A stretch of 64,000 nucleotides of DNA from Nemertoderma westbladi. Lineage: Eukaryota > Xenacoelomorpha > Nemertodermatida > Nemertodermatidae. The DNA lies in assembly GCA_032718475.1 (NCBI GenBank), contig JAUCBJ010008172.1, forward strand, positions 1 through 64,000, given 5' to 3'. Below the pieces are notes generated by a model. It was not told where the DNA came from. It saw nothing but the letters and a program-made list of their open reading frames with translations, and ran no database searches. This document shows positions 9,528 to 19,632 of this stretch, one piece after another (within the stretch, counting starts at the first letter, position 1; each line of letters starts with the position of its first letter). The position numbers and the translations under genes were made by a program.

Positions 9528-11399
9528 TATGTGGCGAGGGGGGGGGGCTACAGGATCCCCACAACGAGGAGTTAGTGGCGAGAGGGGGGGGCAGAGAGTG
9601 TCCCACAGCCGTCAGCGGATAATGCGCGGGCCGAATCAGGTAAACCGCAACACCCGGCGACGGAGAGTAATAGGGGGATTGCGAGTATCCCCAGCGGCGT
9701 GCGATCGAGCAGAGAGAAGCAGGTTGACGTCGCGAGAGGGCGGACGAAGCGTCGAGCCCGATCAGAAGAGGGAAGAAGAACAGTGGAGTTTAACCGGGAG
9801 GTCGACGAGAGATCTCACGAGCGGGAATACTGCACTGAGAGGAGAAGAAGAGAAGACAGCAGAAGGAGTATCGCCACGAACGACAGGAGAGCGAGGACGA
9901 ATAGCGAGCCGTTGGTGGTGGAGATGGAAAGGGAGAGTCGGTGGGGTCGAACTTCGGGAGATTGCCGTCGTCCCGGAGAGACATGACCTAACGAGACGCG
10001 TTACGCGTCAAGAGAGGGGTACGCGATGTACCGGCACATAGACGAGAGTAGTAGAGAGGGTCGAAGAGAAACTTTCCGACGGGATATACCTACGGATTGA
10101 GAGTACGGTAACCGCGGGGAGGATTATTCGAGAAGAATAAACTTCGATCCCGAGCAATACATACAGACTGTAGGACATACTGTAGGCCTTACTGCACATA
10201 CCATAGGCCATGCTGACAGGAATAATGTAGGCGATAGGATAGCGCGGACGATGGAACTAAACCCGGACGTCGCGGAGTACATACCGGCAGGTAGGCCAGA
10301 AGCTGATAGGCCTATACTGGCACCAGTGCAGCAGTATGACTACAGCACGAAAGGATATAACATATACCCAGGGGAGGGGGGAATTATTGCGGATAGATGC
10401 ATGGGCCCCAATATATTAACATCAACCCCAATACCAAACATACCGGTGGGGGGGGGGGGGGGGGGGCAGGGTGACATTCCCCCATCGCAATATCAACAAT
10501 ATGCCCCGATAGGAGCAAGGACAACGATAACATTGGATGAAAATAGGTCGTGTGACACAGAAATATGGAGGGGGTTGCTACCCCCAATGATATACCCAAG
10601 CCAAAGAAAGGCAGAAAATAGAACGAGCGGACCGCACCCAACAGGAGAAACTATACAACATCCATCGAATCCATTGGAAGCGCAGGCGATGGGGATGGCC
10701 ACATTGATCGATGCATTAAAAACAAGGATCGAATTACCACCCGTGGAACCATTCAAATTCGATGGGAGTAGGCCGGAAGAATATCTCCAGTTTCGGCGTA
10801 TGTATAGCAATGAAATACTAACAAAGAACTTAACGCAGGCGGAGTGCCTAAAGTATTTGCAAGTATACATAGGAGGCCCAGCATACGACATTGTGAGGCA
10901 ATATCAGGGCATATAGGGCGGCTTCACGACGGCATGGCGGGCACTGGACAGGGAATACGGGCACCCGGCCAAGATCATCAGGCAGACCCTGAGAGGCATA
11001 ACATCGGGTGGCCTACAGGATAATCCCGTTAGCATTAAGACATTTGCGAACAAGGTCGACAAGGCGCTGATCGTGTTAAAGACGCTAGACGCGCCATACG
11101 AACTCAACGTGTCCAACAACATCACCACGATAGCGCAGGCACTACCGATGTGGTTGCGCAACAAGTGGAGGAAAATCGCTTTCTCCACTCGAGATAGGAA
11201 GGGTGCGGAACCGGGTTTAGAAGAAATGTCGAGCTTCTTAAACTACGAAGCTGAACTAATAACCGACCCAGTCTATAGCGAAGATAGCCTGGGGAAGGGA
11301 TCGAAGCCGGATTACCATAGACCGAAACCAGAGCACAATACAGGCTCAGGCAATCACTGCCATATGCAGCGACGCAGGGGACTGCAAGTCCACAGGTAG
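9528..11399 (+). pseudogene. BEL-2 Gag, capsid-type region (stops in frame)
   Basis: The same frame as the N-terminal part continues with single stops at about 9573 (TAG), 9984 (TGA), 10098 (TGA) and 10914 (TAG). From about 10730 it carries a BEL-type Gag core: ELPPVEPFKFDGSRPEEYLQ, then an all-helical stretch with LTQAECLKYLQVYIGGPA and, after the 10914 stop, WRALDREYGHPAKII. This pattern matches the Gag-like DUF1759 region of BEL/Pao polyproteins, which assembles the virus-like particle. A second poly-G run lies at about 10446-10466. The frame is lost by a shift between about 11340 and 11400, before the zinc-knuckle part. Confidence 0.75.
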
Positions 11400-12256
11400 C
11401 CGAAAGTAAGACCACACCATGGAACGGACAGGGGAACAATAACAACACGAATAAATATAACCCCAGTACGTCCAGTAGGCCGAACCCAAACAATAAGAAT
11501 AGTAGGGACTTTGGTACAAACGCAGCTGCGATACGCGATGCACTGTATAAGGAGGGCTACAACCCAAAGAGCAAATGCCAGCTACATACAAATGCGCTTC
11601 ATCAAACCATGAACTGCAGGTACTGGCAAGCGCTACCTAGGGAAGATCAGATAGATTACGCGAGGAAGAATGAGATCTGCCCGCGATGTGTGATGAGTGG
11701 ACACAGAGCTAGGCAATGCAAGGAGACGCCGGTCAAGTTCGGTCAAAGGAAAGGCCAAACGATGGCAACGAGCACAGTAGGGGCGAAAAAGAGAGGAACG
11801 GTGCTACTTGGGGTAGTACCCGTGCGAGTGATTGGAGAAGGCAATCGATCAGTAACCACGCTAATGCTGGTTGATAGTGGAGCTGCCTTCACACTAGTCG
11901 AGGATTGGGTGGCCGAAGAAATATGATTGAGAACGAGGCCAAGCAGAATGGCGGTAACAACCATCTCCAGTAAAGATGAGGTCCTGGAGATGAGAACCGG
12001 ACGGTGCACCATCGCAGCAATAGCACCAGGATGCGACTATGGGGCGAGCATCGACCCCATCCAAGTGATAGAGTCAATAAACATCAATGCCAGACGGCCA
12101 ACCAACATCGAGGTCGAACAATATAAATTTCTGGACGATATTGACTTCTCAATCCCAGATGTGGACGTTAGGAAGGTATCCATCATAGTAGGAATGGACT
12201 GCCCAACGGCCCACGAAAGAATGCAAACGGTCTTCGGCGAAGACAATGCAGTATGA
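11400..12256 (+). pseudogene. BEL-2 zinc knuckle and retropepsin region
   Basis: In a second frame, a CCHC knuckle CPRCVMSGHRARQC (about 11679-11720) is followed by an aspartic protease core with LMLVDSGAAFTLVEDW (DSGA at about 11871-11882). The protease matures the polyprotein. A TGA at 11924 interrupts the frame, which then continues to 12256, where a one-base shift leads into the RT frame at 12246. The order knuckle-protease-RT is normal for BEL/Pao. Both the knuckle and the DSG triad look intact, so the breaks are few and point-like. Confidence 0.8.
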
Positions 12257-14798
12257 CCCGGTGGCGATACTGACACCATTCGGGTGGACGCTAAGTGGCC
12301 CAATCAAGAGCAAGATACCATTTAGGATGTCGGAGACATCAGGATGCATGTTCGCGGGAACTATGCAGGAAATGAGTGATGAGAGAGCAGAGGAGCAACT
12401 TAAAAGACTGCTCAGACAGGATTTTGAAGGATTAAAGGAGACCGGGGTCGGGACCTCGGTGGAAGACAAACAGGCTCAGCAGAGCGTAGAGGAGTCTATG
12501 AAGTGCAACGAGGGGCGGTACACCATAGGAATGGTATGGAAACTACCGAAGTTACCACTGCCCGATAATAGAGGGATGGTACTCAGGAGACTCCGCAAGC
12601 TGAAACAAACACTAAAACGGAGCCCCGAGAAGAATGAGTACATCCACAGAACGATTAAGAAGTACGTCGAGAAAGGATGGGCCGTGGAGTTACCAGTCGA
12701 CGAACCAAACACGGACAGGACATATTACCTGCCACTCCACGTGGCTTTAGACCCAAAGAAAGGTAAACTGCGGATGGTAGTTGACGCATCGGCAAAGACC
12801 AACGGAAAATGCTTAAACGACTATCTGTTAGAAGGTCCAAACATAAACAACTCGGGCATAGAGGTCCTACTTAGATTTAGGAATGGGAAACACGCCTTCA
12901 CGTATGACATAGAAGGCATGTTCAACCAAGTCCGTGTAACGGAGGAAGATAGCGACAGTCAACGCTTCTTATGGTATAACGGCGAGGAAGAACCGTCGAT
13001 AATACCAGCGTACAAGATGGTAGTACAGAACATGGGAGCCAAGTCGTCTTCGTTTACGACCACTATGGCAGTGAGAGATACAGTGAAGGGAAAGGAAGAT
13101 AGATACAGCACTAGGGCCGTCGATATGATTCGACGCGGCTTCTACGTAGATGACGGAATGGAGTCTGGAAATACGGTTAAGGAGATACTGGACACAGGGC
13201 GCGAGGTTCGCGACATCCTAAAAGGATCCGGCTTTAACCTGACCAAATTCCAATCCAGTTCGGAGGAATTTATCAAGGTGATAGAGGACAAGAGACCAGA
13301 ATCGACCATGGATAATCCCACAACAGCCAAAGGGCAGGACATGGCGAACAAGAGAACAGAATCTCAACAGAAGGCATTGGGAATCGTGTGGAACAGAGAG
13401 ACAGATGAACTGAAGTATCAGCTGAGCCAGGAGGGCGCAGACATCCACACGAAGAGGGGCTATGTGTCGTATATAGCAAGGATATACGATCCCCTAGGTC
13501 TAGCATCCCCATTATTAGTCACGGGGAAACAGATACTCAAGAGAGTATACAAATTGAAGGATGAGTGGGACGTAGAGGTACCAGAGGAAATCAAGAAACA
13601 GTGGAGTAAGTGGACAGGAGACTTGGAGAAGATAGGAACATATAACATGCCACGAGTGTATTTCCCGGATGGGAACATGACGAATCTGGACCTACACATG
13701 TTCTCCGATGCGTCGTTGGAGCCGTACGGAGCGGCACTCTATTTAGTACAACGAGAGGGGGCTCACAAGCCCAGACTGGCCTTTAGCAAAGCAAAGTCAA
13801 CGCCGCCAGATTCAGCATCAGTTCCCAAATTAGAATTGACAGCTGCGAGACTAGGAGTTAGAGCCACAGCCTACCTAGTGGATACTATTCCCAACATAGT
13901 GGAGACACACTACTGGACGGACTCCATGGTAGTGCTTGGTTGGCTACATAACGAAAGGACGAGATACCCAATATTCGTCGCGAATAGGGTGGACGAGATA
14001 AGGGAGACCACAGAATTGGAAAGGTGGCACTACTGCCCAACGGACGAGAACCCAGCGGACTTGTTATCAAGGGGCGTGGCACGCCACACTTTCTTAAAAA
14101 AGGAAGCATTGTGGCAACACGGGCCGCAGTTTCTGAGCGACAAGGAGGCCTGGCCGCCGATGAGAAAGGTGGACCCGGACTCAGGAGAGGTAGTGTCAGA
14201 AGGAGAAGAGGGAGATTCAGAGGGAGAAGAGATATACTCCCAGATGGTGAGGGAGATAAGGGACGTGCAACCTAAACCAGAAGAACTGTGCGATAACCCG
14301 ACAGATAAACTCCTCAGCTACAGCTCTAGTTGGTATAAGACCAAGAAATTAGTGGCATACTGGAGAGCCTTCGGGAATTTCCTCGCGGGAGTTGGCAAAG
14401 ACAAGAAGATCAGGACAACCATAGATCTGGAAGGAGCGGCCAAGGCAGTCATCCACTATGTACAACGGAAGAACTATGGCGACGAGGTGGAACGCGTCGG
14501 TAACCAACAGCACCTTCGACGGGACAGCGAGCTGATCACGCTGTCGCCACAACTTAATGACGACGGGATTCTAGTAATGAATTCTAGGGTGGGATACAAC
14601 AACAGCATAGTCGTACCACCGAAACCCATCATCATTCCCACAGGATCGCCAATAGTCCACCAGATTATCTGGGACTCCCATAAGTCGATATTGCACGGGG
14701 GCACCAACCGAACCTTCACGGAGATAAGGAGGACCTTTTGGGTCAAGCAGTTGAGGAAGAAGGTAAAAGCGGTAGTGGGGCAGTGCCAGACCTGCTGA
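12246..14798 (+). CDS. pol: BEL-2 Pol: reverse transcriptase, RNase H and integrase zinc-binding start
   Basis: An 850-codon open stretch. It begins with PVAILTPFGWTLSGP, the typical lead-in to BEL RT. RT follows with LRMVVDASAKTNGKCLN, FTYDIEGMFNQV and the catalytic box FYVDDGM (about 13140-13158). The Pao-type RNase H has LHMFSDASLEPYGAALY, KLELTAARLG, YWTDSMVVLGW and NPADLLSRG. The C-terminus enters the integrase HHCC domain (HKSILHGG...CQTC) and is cut by TGA at 14796-14798. The next codons continue integrase in the same frame, so the stop is a nonsense mutation. RT copies genomic RNA inside particles in the cytoplasm; RNase H removes the RNA strand. All catalytic residues I can place are present. 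Confidence 0.93.
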   Translation: MQYDPVAILTPFGWTLSGPIKSKIPFRMSETSGCMFAGTMQEMSDERAEEQLKRLLRQDFEGLKETGVGTSVEDKQAQQSVEESMKCNEGRYTIGMVWKLPKLPLPDNRGMVLRRLRKLKQTLKRSPEKNEYIHRTIKKYVEKGWAVELPVDEPNTDRTYYLPLHVALDPKKGKLRMVVDASAKTNGKCLNDYLLEGPNINNSGIEVLLRFRNGKHAFTYDIEGMFNQVRVTEEDSDSQRFLWYNGEEEPSIIPAYKMVVQNMGAKSSSFTTTMAVRDTVKGKEDRYSTRAVDMIRRGFYVDDGMESGNTVKEILDTGREVRDILKGSGFNLTKFQSSSEEFIKVIEDKRPESTMDNPTTAKGQDMANKRTESQQKALGIVWNRETDELKYQLSQEGADIHTKRGYVSYIARIYDPLGLASPLLVTGKQILKRVYKLKDEWDVEVPEEIKKQWSKWTGDLEKIGTYNMPRVYFPDGNMTNLDLHMFSDASLEPYGAALYLVQREGAHKPRLAFSKAKSTPPDSASVPKLELTAARLGVRATAYLVDTIPNIVETHYWTDSMVVLGWLHNERTRYPIFVANRVDEIRETTELERWHYCPTDENPADLLSRGVARHTFLKKEALWQHGPQFLSDKEAWPPMRKVDPDSGEVVSEGEEGDSEGEEIYSQMVREIRDVQPKPEELCDNPTDKLLSYSSSWYKTKKLVAYWRAFGNFLAGVGKDKKIRTTIDLEGAAKAVIHYVQRKNYGDEVERVGNQQHLRRDSELITLSPQLNDDGILVMNSRVGYNNSIVVPPKPIIIPTGSPIVHQIIWDSHKSILHGGTNRTFTEIRRTFWVKQLRKKVKAVVGQCQTC

Positions 14799-15788
14799 CG
14801 AGCGAAGAAGGAGCGAGCCATACAAGAGATGGCACCACTACCAGCGAGTACAGTAAGACAGCACGACCCGCCATTTACACATTGCAGTGTGGACATGTTC
14901 GGGCCAATAAAGATCAAGGTGATGCGGCACACGGAGAAACGCTACGGTATTATCTTCGTATGTAACAACACGCGGGCGGTAGGGATAGAACTCGCCCAAG
15001 ATGCAACCGCATCAGCATTTATTAATGCATTAGAAAGATTCAGAGACCGCAAAGGTGGGACGATCGCAGTAATGTATTCCGACAGCGGAACCAACTTTGT
15101 GGGAGCAGAGAACGAGATGGCAGAGGCCTTGGACATCTTGGAAGGGGAGGAAGTCAGGGCGGCCATGAGACGACGACAAGTAAAGTGGGAGAGAAGGACG
15201 CCGTATGCACCACATACACTAGGATGCGTCGAGAGACTGGTGGGCAGTTCAAAGCGTCTGATGGCGAAGCTGATGAACACCCACATGGTCACTGAGGACG
15301 TCTTAAGGACAGTGCTTGCGAAGTGCGAGGGTATCATTAATAGCAGACCGCTATATCCGGAGAATGATGACCCTGAATCATTAGATGTGCTGACACCCAG
15401 CCATTTTCTAATGGAAAGGCCAGCGACCATCGATATGCGGGGTGTAGACCCAGATGACATACATTCCCGCCAGAGTTGGAAGGTCGCTAAAGCAATAAGC
15501 GCAGAGTATTGGAGGAGGTGGGTTGAGGAATACCTACCCACGCTTCATAAAAGAAGCAAGTGGAGGAAGTCAAATAGGGAGTTAAGAGAGGGAGATCTCG
15601 TAATCGTTACGGATGATACTATCATCAACAACCAGTGGCGGTTGGCGAGAGTCGTAGGCACTTACTCCGATGAGGACGGAAGAGTCCGATCGGTAGAAGT
15701 GCGGATAGGTGGAAAGATCGGTGCGAAAGACAGGAAAACCTACAGGAGAGCTGTAGGGAAATGCTGTCTATTAGAAGGGGCACCTTAG
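14799..15788 (+). CDS. BEL-2 integrase core and C-terminal domain
   Basis: The frame continues directly from the TGA at 14796. The DDE catalytic triad is visible: D in HCSVDMFGPIKI, D in MYSDSGTNF (about 15078-15104) and E in LGCVERLVGS (about 15221-15250), with the last two 50 residues apart. A basic C-terminal domain follows with LREGDLVIVTDD and WRLARVVGTY, then a stop at 15788. Integrase inserts the cDNA and would generate the 5-bp duplications seen around the element. Apart from the upstream TGA the domain appears whole. Confidence 0.93.
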   Translation, partial: RAKKERAIQEMAPLPASTVRQHDPPFTHCSVDMFGPIKIKVMRHTEKRYGIIFVCNNTRAVGIELAQDATASAFINALERFRDRKGGTIAVMYSDSGTNFVGAENEMAEALDILEGEEVRAAMRRRQVKWERRTPYAPHTLGCVERLVGSSKRLMAKLMNTHMVTEDVLRTVLAKCEGIINSRPLYPENDDPESLDVLTPSHFLMERPATIDMRGVDPDDIHSRQSWKVAKAISAEYWRRWVEEYLPTLHKRSKWRKSNRELREGDLVIVTDDTIINNQWRLARVVGTYSDEDGRVRSVEVRIGGKIGAKDRKTYRRAVGKCCLLEGAP

Positions 15789-15894
15789 GGTGGAGTTAGA
15801 GTGTAGTTTAGTCGTCCAAGTTTGGACTGAGGGGGGTGGGATTGAGGGCGAGACGCCCTTCCCACACATAAAAATGAAAAATAAAATAAATAAA

Positions 15895-16620
15895 AATTAG
15901 AGTTAGTTAGTTAGGAGTTAGTTAGAAGGTACGTAGTACCTAGAGTTAGTCGGTTAGAAGGTACGTAGTACCTAGAGTTAGTTAGTTAGTCAGTTAGAAG
16001 GTACGTAGTTCCTAGAGTTAGTTAGTTAGTTAGTTAGTCAGTTAGAAGGTACGTAGTACCTAGAGTTAGTTAGTTAGAGAGTTAGTAAGAGTTAGAGGGT
16101 ACGTAGTACCGATAGTTAGTGGAGTTAGGAGTAGTAAGAGGGTACGTAGTACCGTTAGTTAGAGAGTTAGTAAGAGTTAGAGGGTACGTAGTACCGATAG
16201 TTAGTGGAGTTAGAGGTTAGTAAGAGGGTACGTAGTACCGATAGTTAGTGGAGTTAGGAGTAGTAAGAGGGTATGTAGTACCGATAGTTAGTGGAGTTAG
16301 AGGTTAGTAAGAGGGTACGTAGTACCGATAGTTAGTGGAGTTAGAGGTTAGTAAGAGGGTATGTAGTACTGATAGTTAGTGGAGTTAGAGGTTAGTAAGA
16401 GGGTACGTAGTACCGATTAGTAAGAGTAGAGTTGGAAGTTAGTAAGAGGGTACGTAGTACCGTTAGTGGAGTTAGAGAGTAGTAAGAGGGTACGTAGTAC
16501 CGTTAGTAGAGTTAGAGTAAGAGTTAGAGGGTACGTAGTACCGTTAGTTAGTTAGTTAGAGAGTAGTAAGAGGGTATGTAGTACCGATTAGTAAGAGATA
16601 GAGGTGGAAGGGTATACATA
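15895..16620 (+). repeat. GTTAG-rich minisatellite with about 17 GGTACGTAGTACC motifs
   Basis: A tandem array of units of about 30-50 bp made of GTTAG-type words with an embedded GGTACGTAGTACC. I count about 17 motif copies. Each motif has inverted 5-bp arms (GGTAC/GTACC) around GTA, so each could form a small hairpin. The array separates Pol from the third ORF of BEL-2. Confidence 0.9.
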
Positions 16621-17067
16621 GTATAGATATTAGTTAGTAGTTAGTAGCGAGAGGGGGGCATATGAGTACAGTTGGGTAGATCGTGTAGGCCACGCGACAT
16701 ATACTGCTGTACTGCACAGGCCCATAGCGTAGGTCAGAATGTGGATTATGAAATAGAATAATCCATAAGCAGTAAATAGTAGAAATAGATTAGAAATAAA
16801 AATAGAATAAATAGGGCTAAGAAAATTACAAATGATGGTAACAGGAGGAAAATTATTCTGGAACATAATTAAAGCAACGGACAGAAATTGCAAATAGGGT
16901 ACATTTGTTAGCTACAAAATTAAGTAATAGAAATTAGGCTAAAAGGGCGTAGTTAGATAGAAAATAGGCCATTATCGGACCGTACAGACCATCCTAACTG
17001 CATCACTCACTTATATTGCGCCTTGGTAAGGCACCACCTTATAGGTGAGCGATCGGAGGAGTTCGAA
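16621..17067 (+). other. BEL-2 spacer before ORF3, possible splice acceptor
   Basis: No ORF is supported. A CTAAC branch-point-like word (16993-16997) precedes TTATAG at 17039-17044, 24 bases before the ORF3 ATG. This would suit a spliced subgenomic mRNA for ORF3. It is inference from motifs only. Confidence 0.35.
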
Positions 17068-19632
17068 ATGGCGGGAAAACTGATCAGAAAGAGAAAGGCG
17101 GAGTCAGGAGGAAAGGAGATACTGGTGGATTTCACCGAGAGGCATCCGGAAGAGAAGACGAGAGGATACTACGAGAGGTTGGAAAAGGGTCACGCGGCAC
17201 GAGCGCTGCAGGACCACTTCCGGGAGATGCACGAACAGCGGCTGGTCGGGACCTACGGGACGCCGTCGCTGGACAACGCGATCTTCCAACACTTCCACTA
17301 CGTGGTGAAAGGGGACGAGGCGAAGTTCGGGATTCCGAAGTACCCGAGGGAGTCACCGAGGAAGGATTGGAAGAGATTCATAGAGTCCGTCAACAGGGGA
17401 GGATATATGATCCTAGACGACGAGGGAACCGTGGAAGACGAGGAGGGTTCGAGACGAGGATCAGCGGGGTCGGCCAGGACCATACTCTTACATTTGGCTG
17501 CGCCAAATGGGGACATTTTCTTATTCGATCTAGGAACGTATGGGAAGAAAGAGGGGCCGAAATTAAACTGGTTGCCGAAAGCGGTGCAAGTCTTGGTAAG
17601 AGAGAAGTCGACGACGAAGGTGGGATCGGCGATTCGCGAGGACGCGGAGAGAATCATCGGTCCGGACGCCACCAACCTCCTGGATATGCAGAAGGTCTTC
17701 ATGGCTATGACGGCACCAGATGGGTTGTGGGTAGTCGGGAACACAGGCCAATGCGGGGCGGTGGCAATGGGCCAGCTATTGGGGCTCGTATGCCACAAAC
17801 CGATGGACTGGGGGAAGTTCAGGGAGGAATACGGAGCAGAACTAGCGAACTCGCTAAAGTGGGGAGCGAGACCGGGAAAGCAAGAGGTATATCAATTCCA
17901 CAGAGGAGCGATAAAGGTATATCAGAAGCGATATATCCTGCAGGAAGATTGGATGATGATAAGTTTACTTAACTTATTCATGACCGTGGTTATCGAGAGG
18001 GAACCAGCGGCATTTCTGTTATCGGGATCACCCCTAAGCTACAGGAGAGCCTTTAAGACGGCCTTCGACGGTCTGGTAGACCACCCGGGGCTGAAGGGCG
18101 AGTCGGTGTACTACAATAGCCGACATCTGATAGACGGGGAGACAGATACGCCGTATCAGAGATGGGAGCAGCTAGAGACGGATAGACGAGAGGCAAAGCG
18201 ACTGGAAGAAGTCGCTAGACGGGAGAGGATAGAAGCAGAGGAGAGGGAGGAGGAGGCCAGGACGCAGAGTTACGGCTTCGAGGAACAGGCAGGCTTAGAC
18301 GAACTTCGTTGGACTTCATCAGGGAGTTCGGGGGAGTCTCTAGGGCGAGAACTGGGATGGACGGTGGGATCGCCGAAACAGTCGACGTCGGGGTTGCAAG
18401 CGATGCCCATACCAGCGGGCGCCGAAGGCGACCAACCGCCAAGGAAGTTAAGGGAGCTAGAGGGATGGAGATCTACGGGCGAGAGCCAAGGCGGGAAGGG
18501 ACATAGTGGATCCATCGGGATACCGGGGTTGGAGCCACTGCCAGAGGAGGAGGAAGACGACGACGAGTTCGGAGAGGTGCCGCCCATCGAGAGGATTGGC
18601 CACTCGGACACGGACTGGGTTGGCGGGAGGGTGGTGACGGCCAGTGGGGCGAGGGCCTTCTGGGATAGACCCGGCAAGCGGGCCTGGGTGCACGAGGAGC
18701 CGGCGATGGATTTCGCGGGGAGCACTATCAGGTTGGGCGAGCAACCAGGGACGGCACCACGGGTAGTATTCGGGGAGACGATGCCCGAGAGGGGCGAGGA
18801 GATCGACATAGACAGGGACACTAACGTGCAGAAGTTCGCCTACCAGCGACTCCACAGACTGCGGAGATTGCTTGGGACGAAAGACGATGTGGGGTGGGAG
18901 ACATTGGTACTCGGTTGCGACTACTGTGGGAGACAGACCCACCAGGAAAGGAGCTGTTTGTACCTGTTCCAAAAGGGAACCTTTTGTCTCTACTGCCGCG
19001 AGTCGAGCCACAGGATGGGGGCGTGTCCACGGTTGCATAACCGATGTCCGAAGTGCAACTTTCGGGGACACTACGGATGCCAGTGCGACTGGATGGATGA
19101 CGAAGAGAAGTTCAGAAGATTCGAGGAGTGGGCCGACGTCGGGGCCATGACGCGCCAGCGCATGAAGGCCCAGGAGTTCAAGTGGGGTTTCTTCCTCATC
19201 AATCAGGAGGCTCACATGGAAATCATAAAGCGGAGGCTACCGTTTACCTATCAAGAGGTAGCAACGGCGGCGTCGTATGCCGGGGTGATGAATACACAAA
19301 GGTATTTGGACAGGTGGACGCCACAGAACCGAGGGGAGTTTAGGGATTTCCTGGCAGAGCACGTGCCGCGGGCAATGAAGATGATCATATGGGACGCCAC
19401 CAGGGGGAGACAACAGGGCCACTTGGAGGGGCCACCCGCGAAGCGATATCGGGAGCTGATAACACCAACACCCAGGGAGCCAACGACCGGGATCAGTAAG
19501 GAGGTGGTGGCGAGGGTCCGAAGACAGAAAGCGGATCCCAGAGGAGCGGTAGTGACCAGGAAACGACCCAGGGAGGAGGACGGCAAAAGGAAAGACTTGA
19601 GGTGGTTCCCAAAGTCAGGGGGGATGAACTGA
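17068..19632 (+). CDS. BEL-2 ORF3: DEDD exonuclease-like domain plus zinc knuckles
   Basis: An 854-codon ORF with no stops or shifts, unlike Gag. I chose the ATG at 17068 because the frame only extends 5' through non-ATG codons. Residues about 100-310 resemble a DnaQ/WRN-type 3'-5' exonuclease. Motif I is ILDDEG (D117, E119). A strand reading LLHLAAPNGDIFLFDLG follows. Motif II is KVGSAIREDAERI (D192). Motif III is probably in LQEDWMMISLLNLF (D294). A charged, disordered middle (about 380-560) precedes a cysteine/histidine cluster at residues about 617-673 with CDYCGR, CLYCRESSHRMGAC and CPKCNFRGHYGCQC. The C-terminus is basic. The knuckles suggest nucleic-acid binding. The exonuclease call is by eye from motif order; motif III is the weakest. 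An envelope function is unlikely: I see no signal peptide or membrane segment. Confidence 0.7.
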   Translation: MAGKLIRKRKAESGGKEILVDFTERHPEEKTRGYYERLEKGHAARALQDHFREMHEQRLVGTYGTPSLDNAIFQHFHYVVKGDEAKFGIPKYPRESPRKDWKRFIESVNRGGYMILDDEGTVEDEEGSRRGSAGSARTILLHLAAPNGDIFLFDLGTYGKKEGPKLNWLPKAVQVLVREKSTTKVGSAIREDAERIIGPDATNLLDMQKVFMAMTAPDGLWVVGNTGQCGAVAMGQLLGLVCHKPMDWGKFREEYGAELANSLKWGARPGKQEVYQFHRGAIKVYQKRYILQEDWMMISLLNLFMTVVIEREPAAFLLSGSPLSYRRAFKTAFDGLVDHPGLKGESVYYNSRHLIDGETDTPYQRWEQLETDRREAKRLEEVARRERIEAEEREEEARTQSYGFEEQAGLDELRWTSSGSSGESLGRELGWTVGSPKQSTSGLQAMPIPAGAEGDQPPRKLRELEGWRSTGESQGGKGHSGSIGIPGLEPLPEEEEDDDEFGEVPPIERIGHSDTDWVGGRVVTASGARAFWDRPGKRAWVHEEPAMDFAGSTIRLGEQPGTAPRVVFGETMPERGEEIDIDRDTNVQKFAYQRLHRLRRLLGTKDDVGWETLVLGCDYCGRQTHQERSCLYLFQKGTFCLYCRESSHRMGACPRLHNRCPKCNFRGHYGCQCDWMDDEEKFRRFEEWADVGAMTRQRMKAQEFKWGFFLINQEAHMEIIKRRLPFTYQEVATAASYAGVMNTQRYLDRWTPQNRGEFRDFLAEHVPRAMKMIIWDATRGRQQGHLEGPPAKRYRELITPTPREPTTGISKEVVARVRRQKADPRGAVVTRKRPREEDGKRKDLRWFPKSGGMN

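Noticed and set aside
15895-16620. CRISPR-like spacing of the repeated GGTACGTAGTACC word
   Set aside because: The spacers are themselves repetitive and the context is a eukaryotic retrotransposon; this is a minisatellite.
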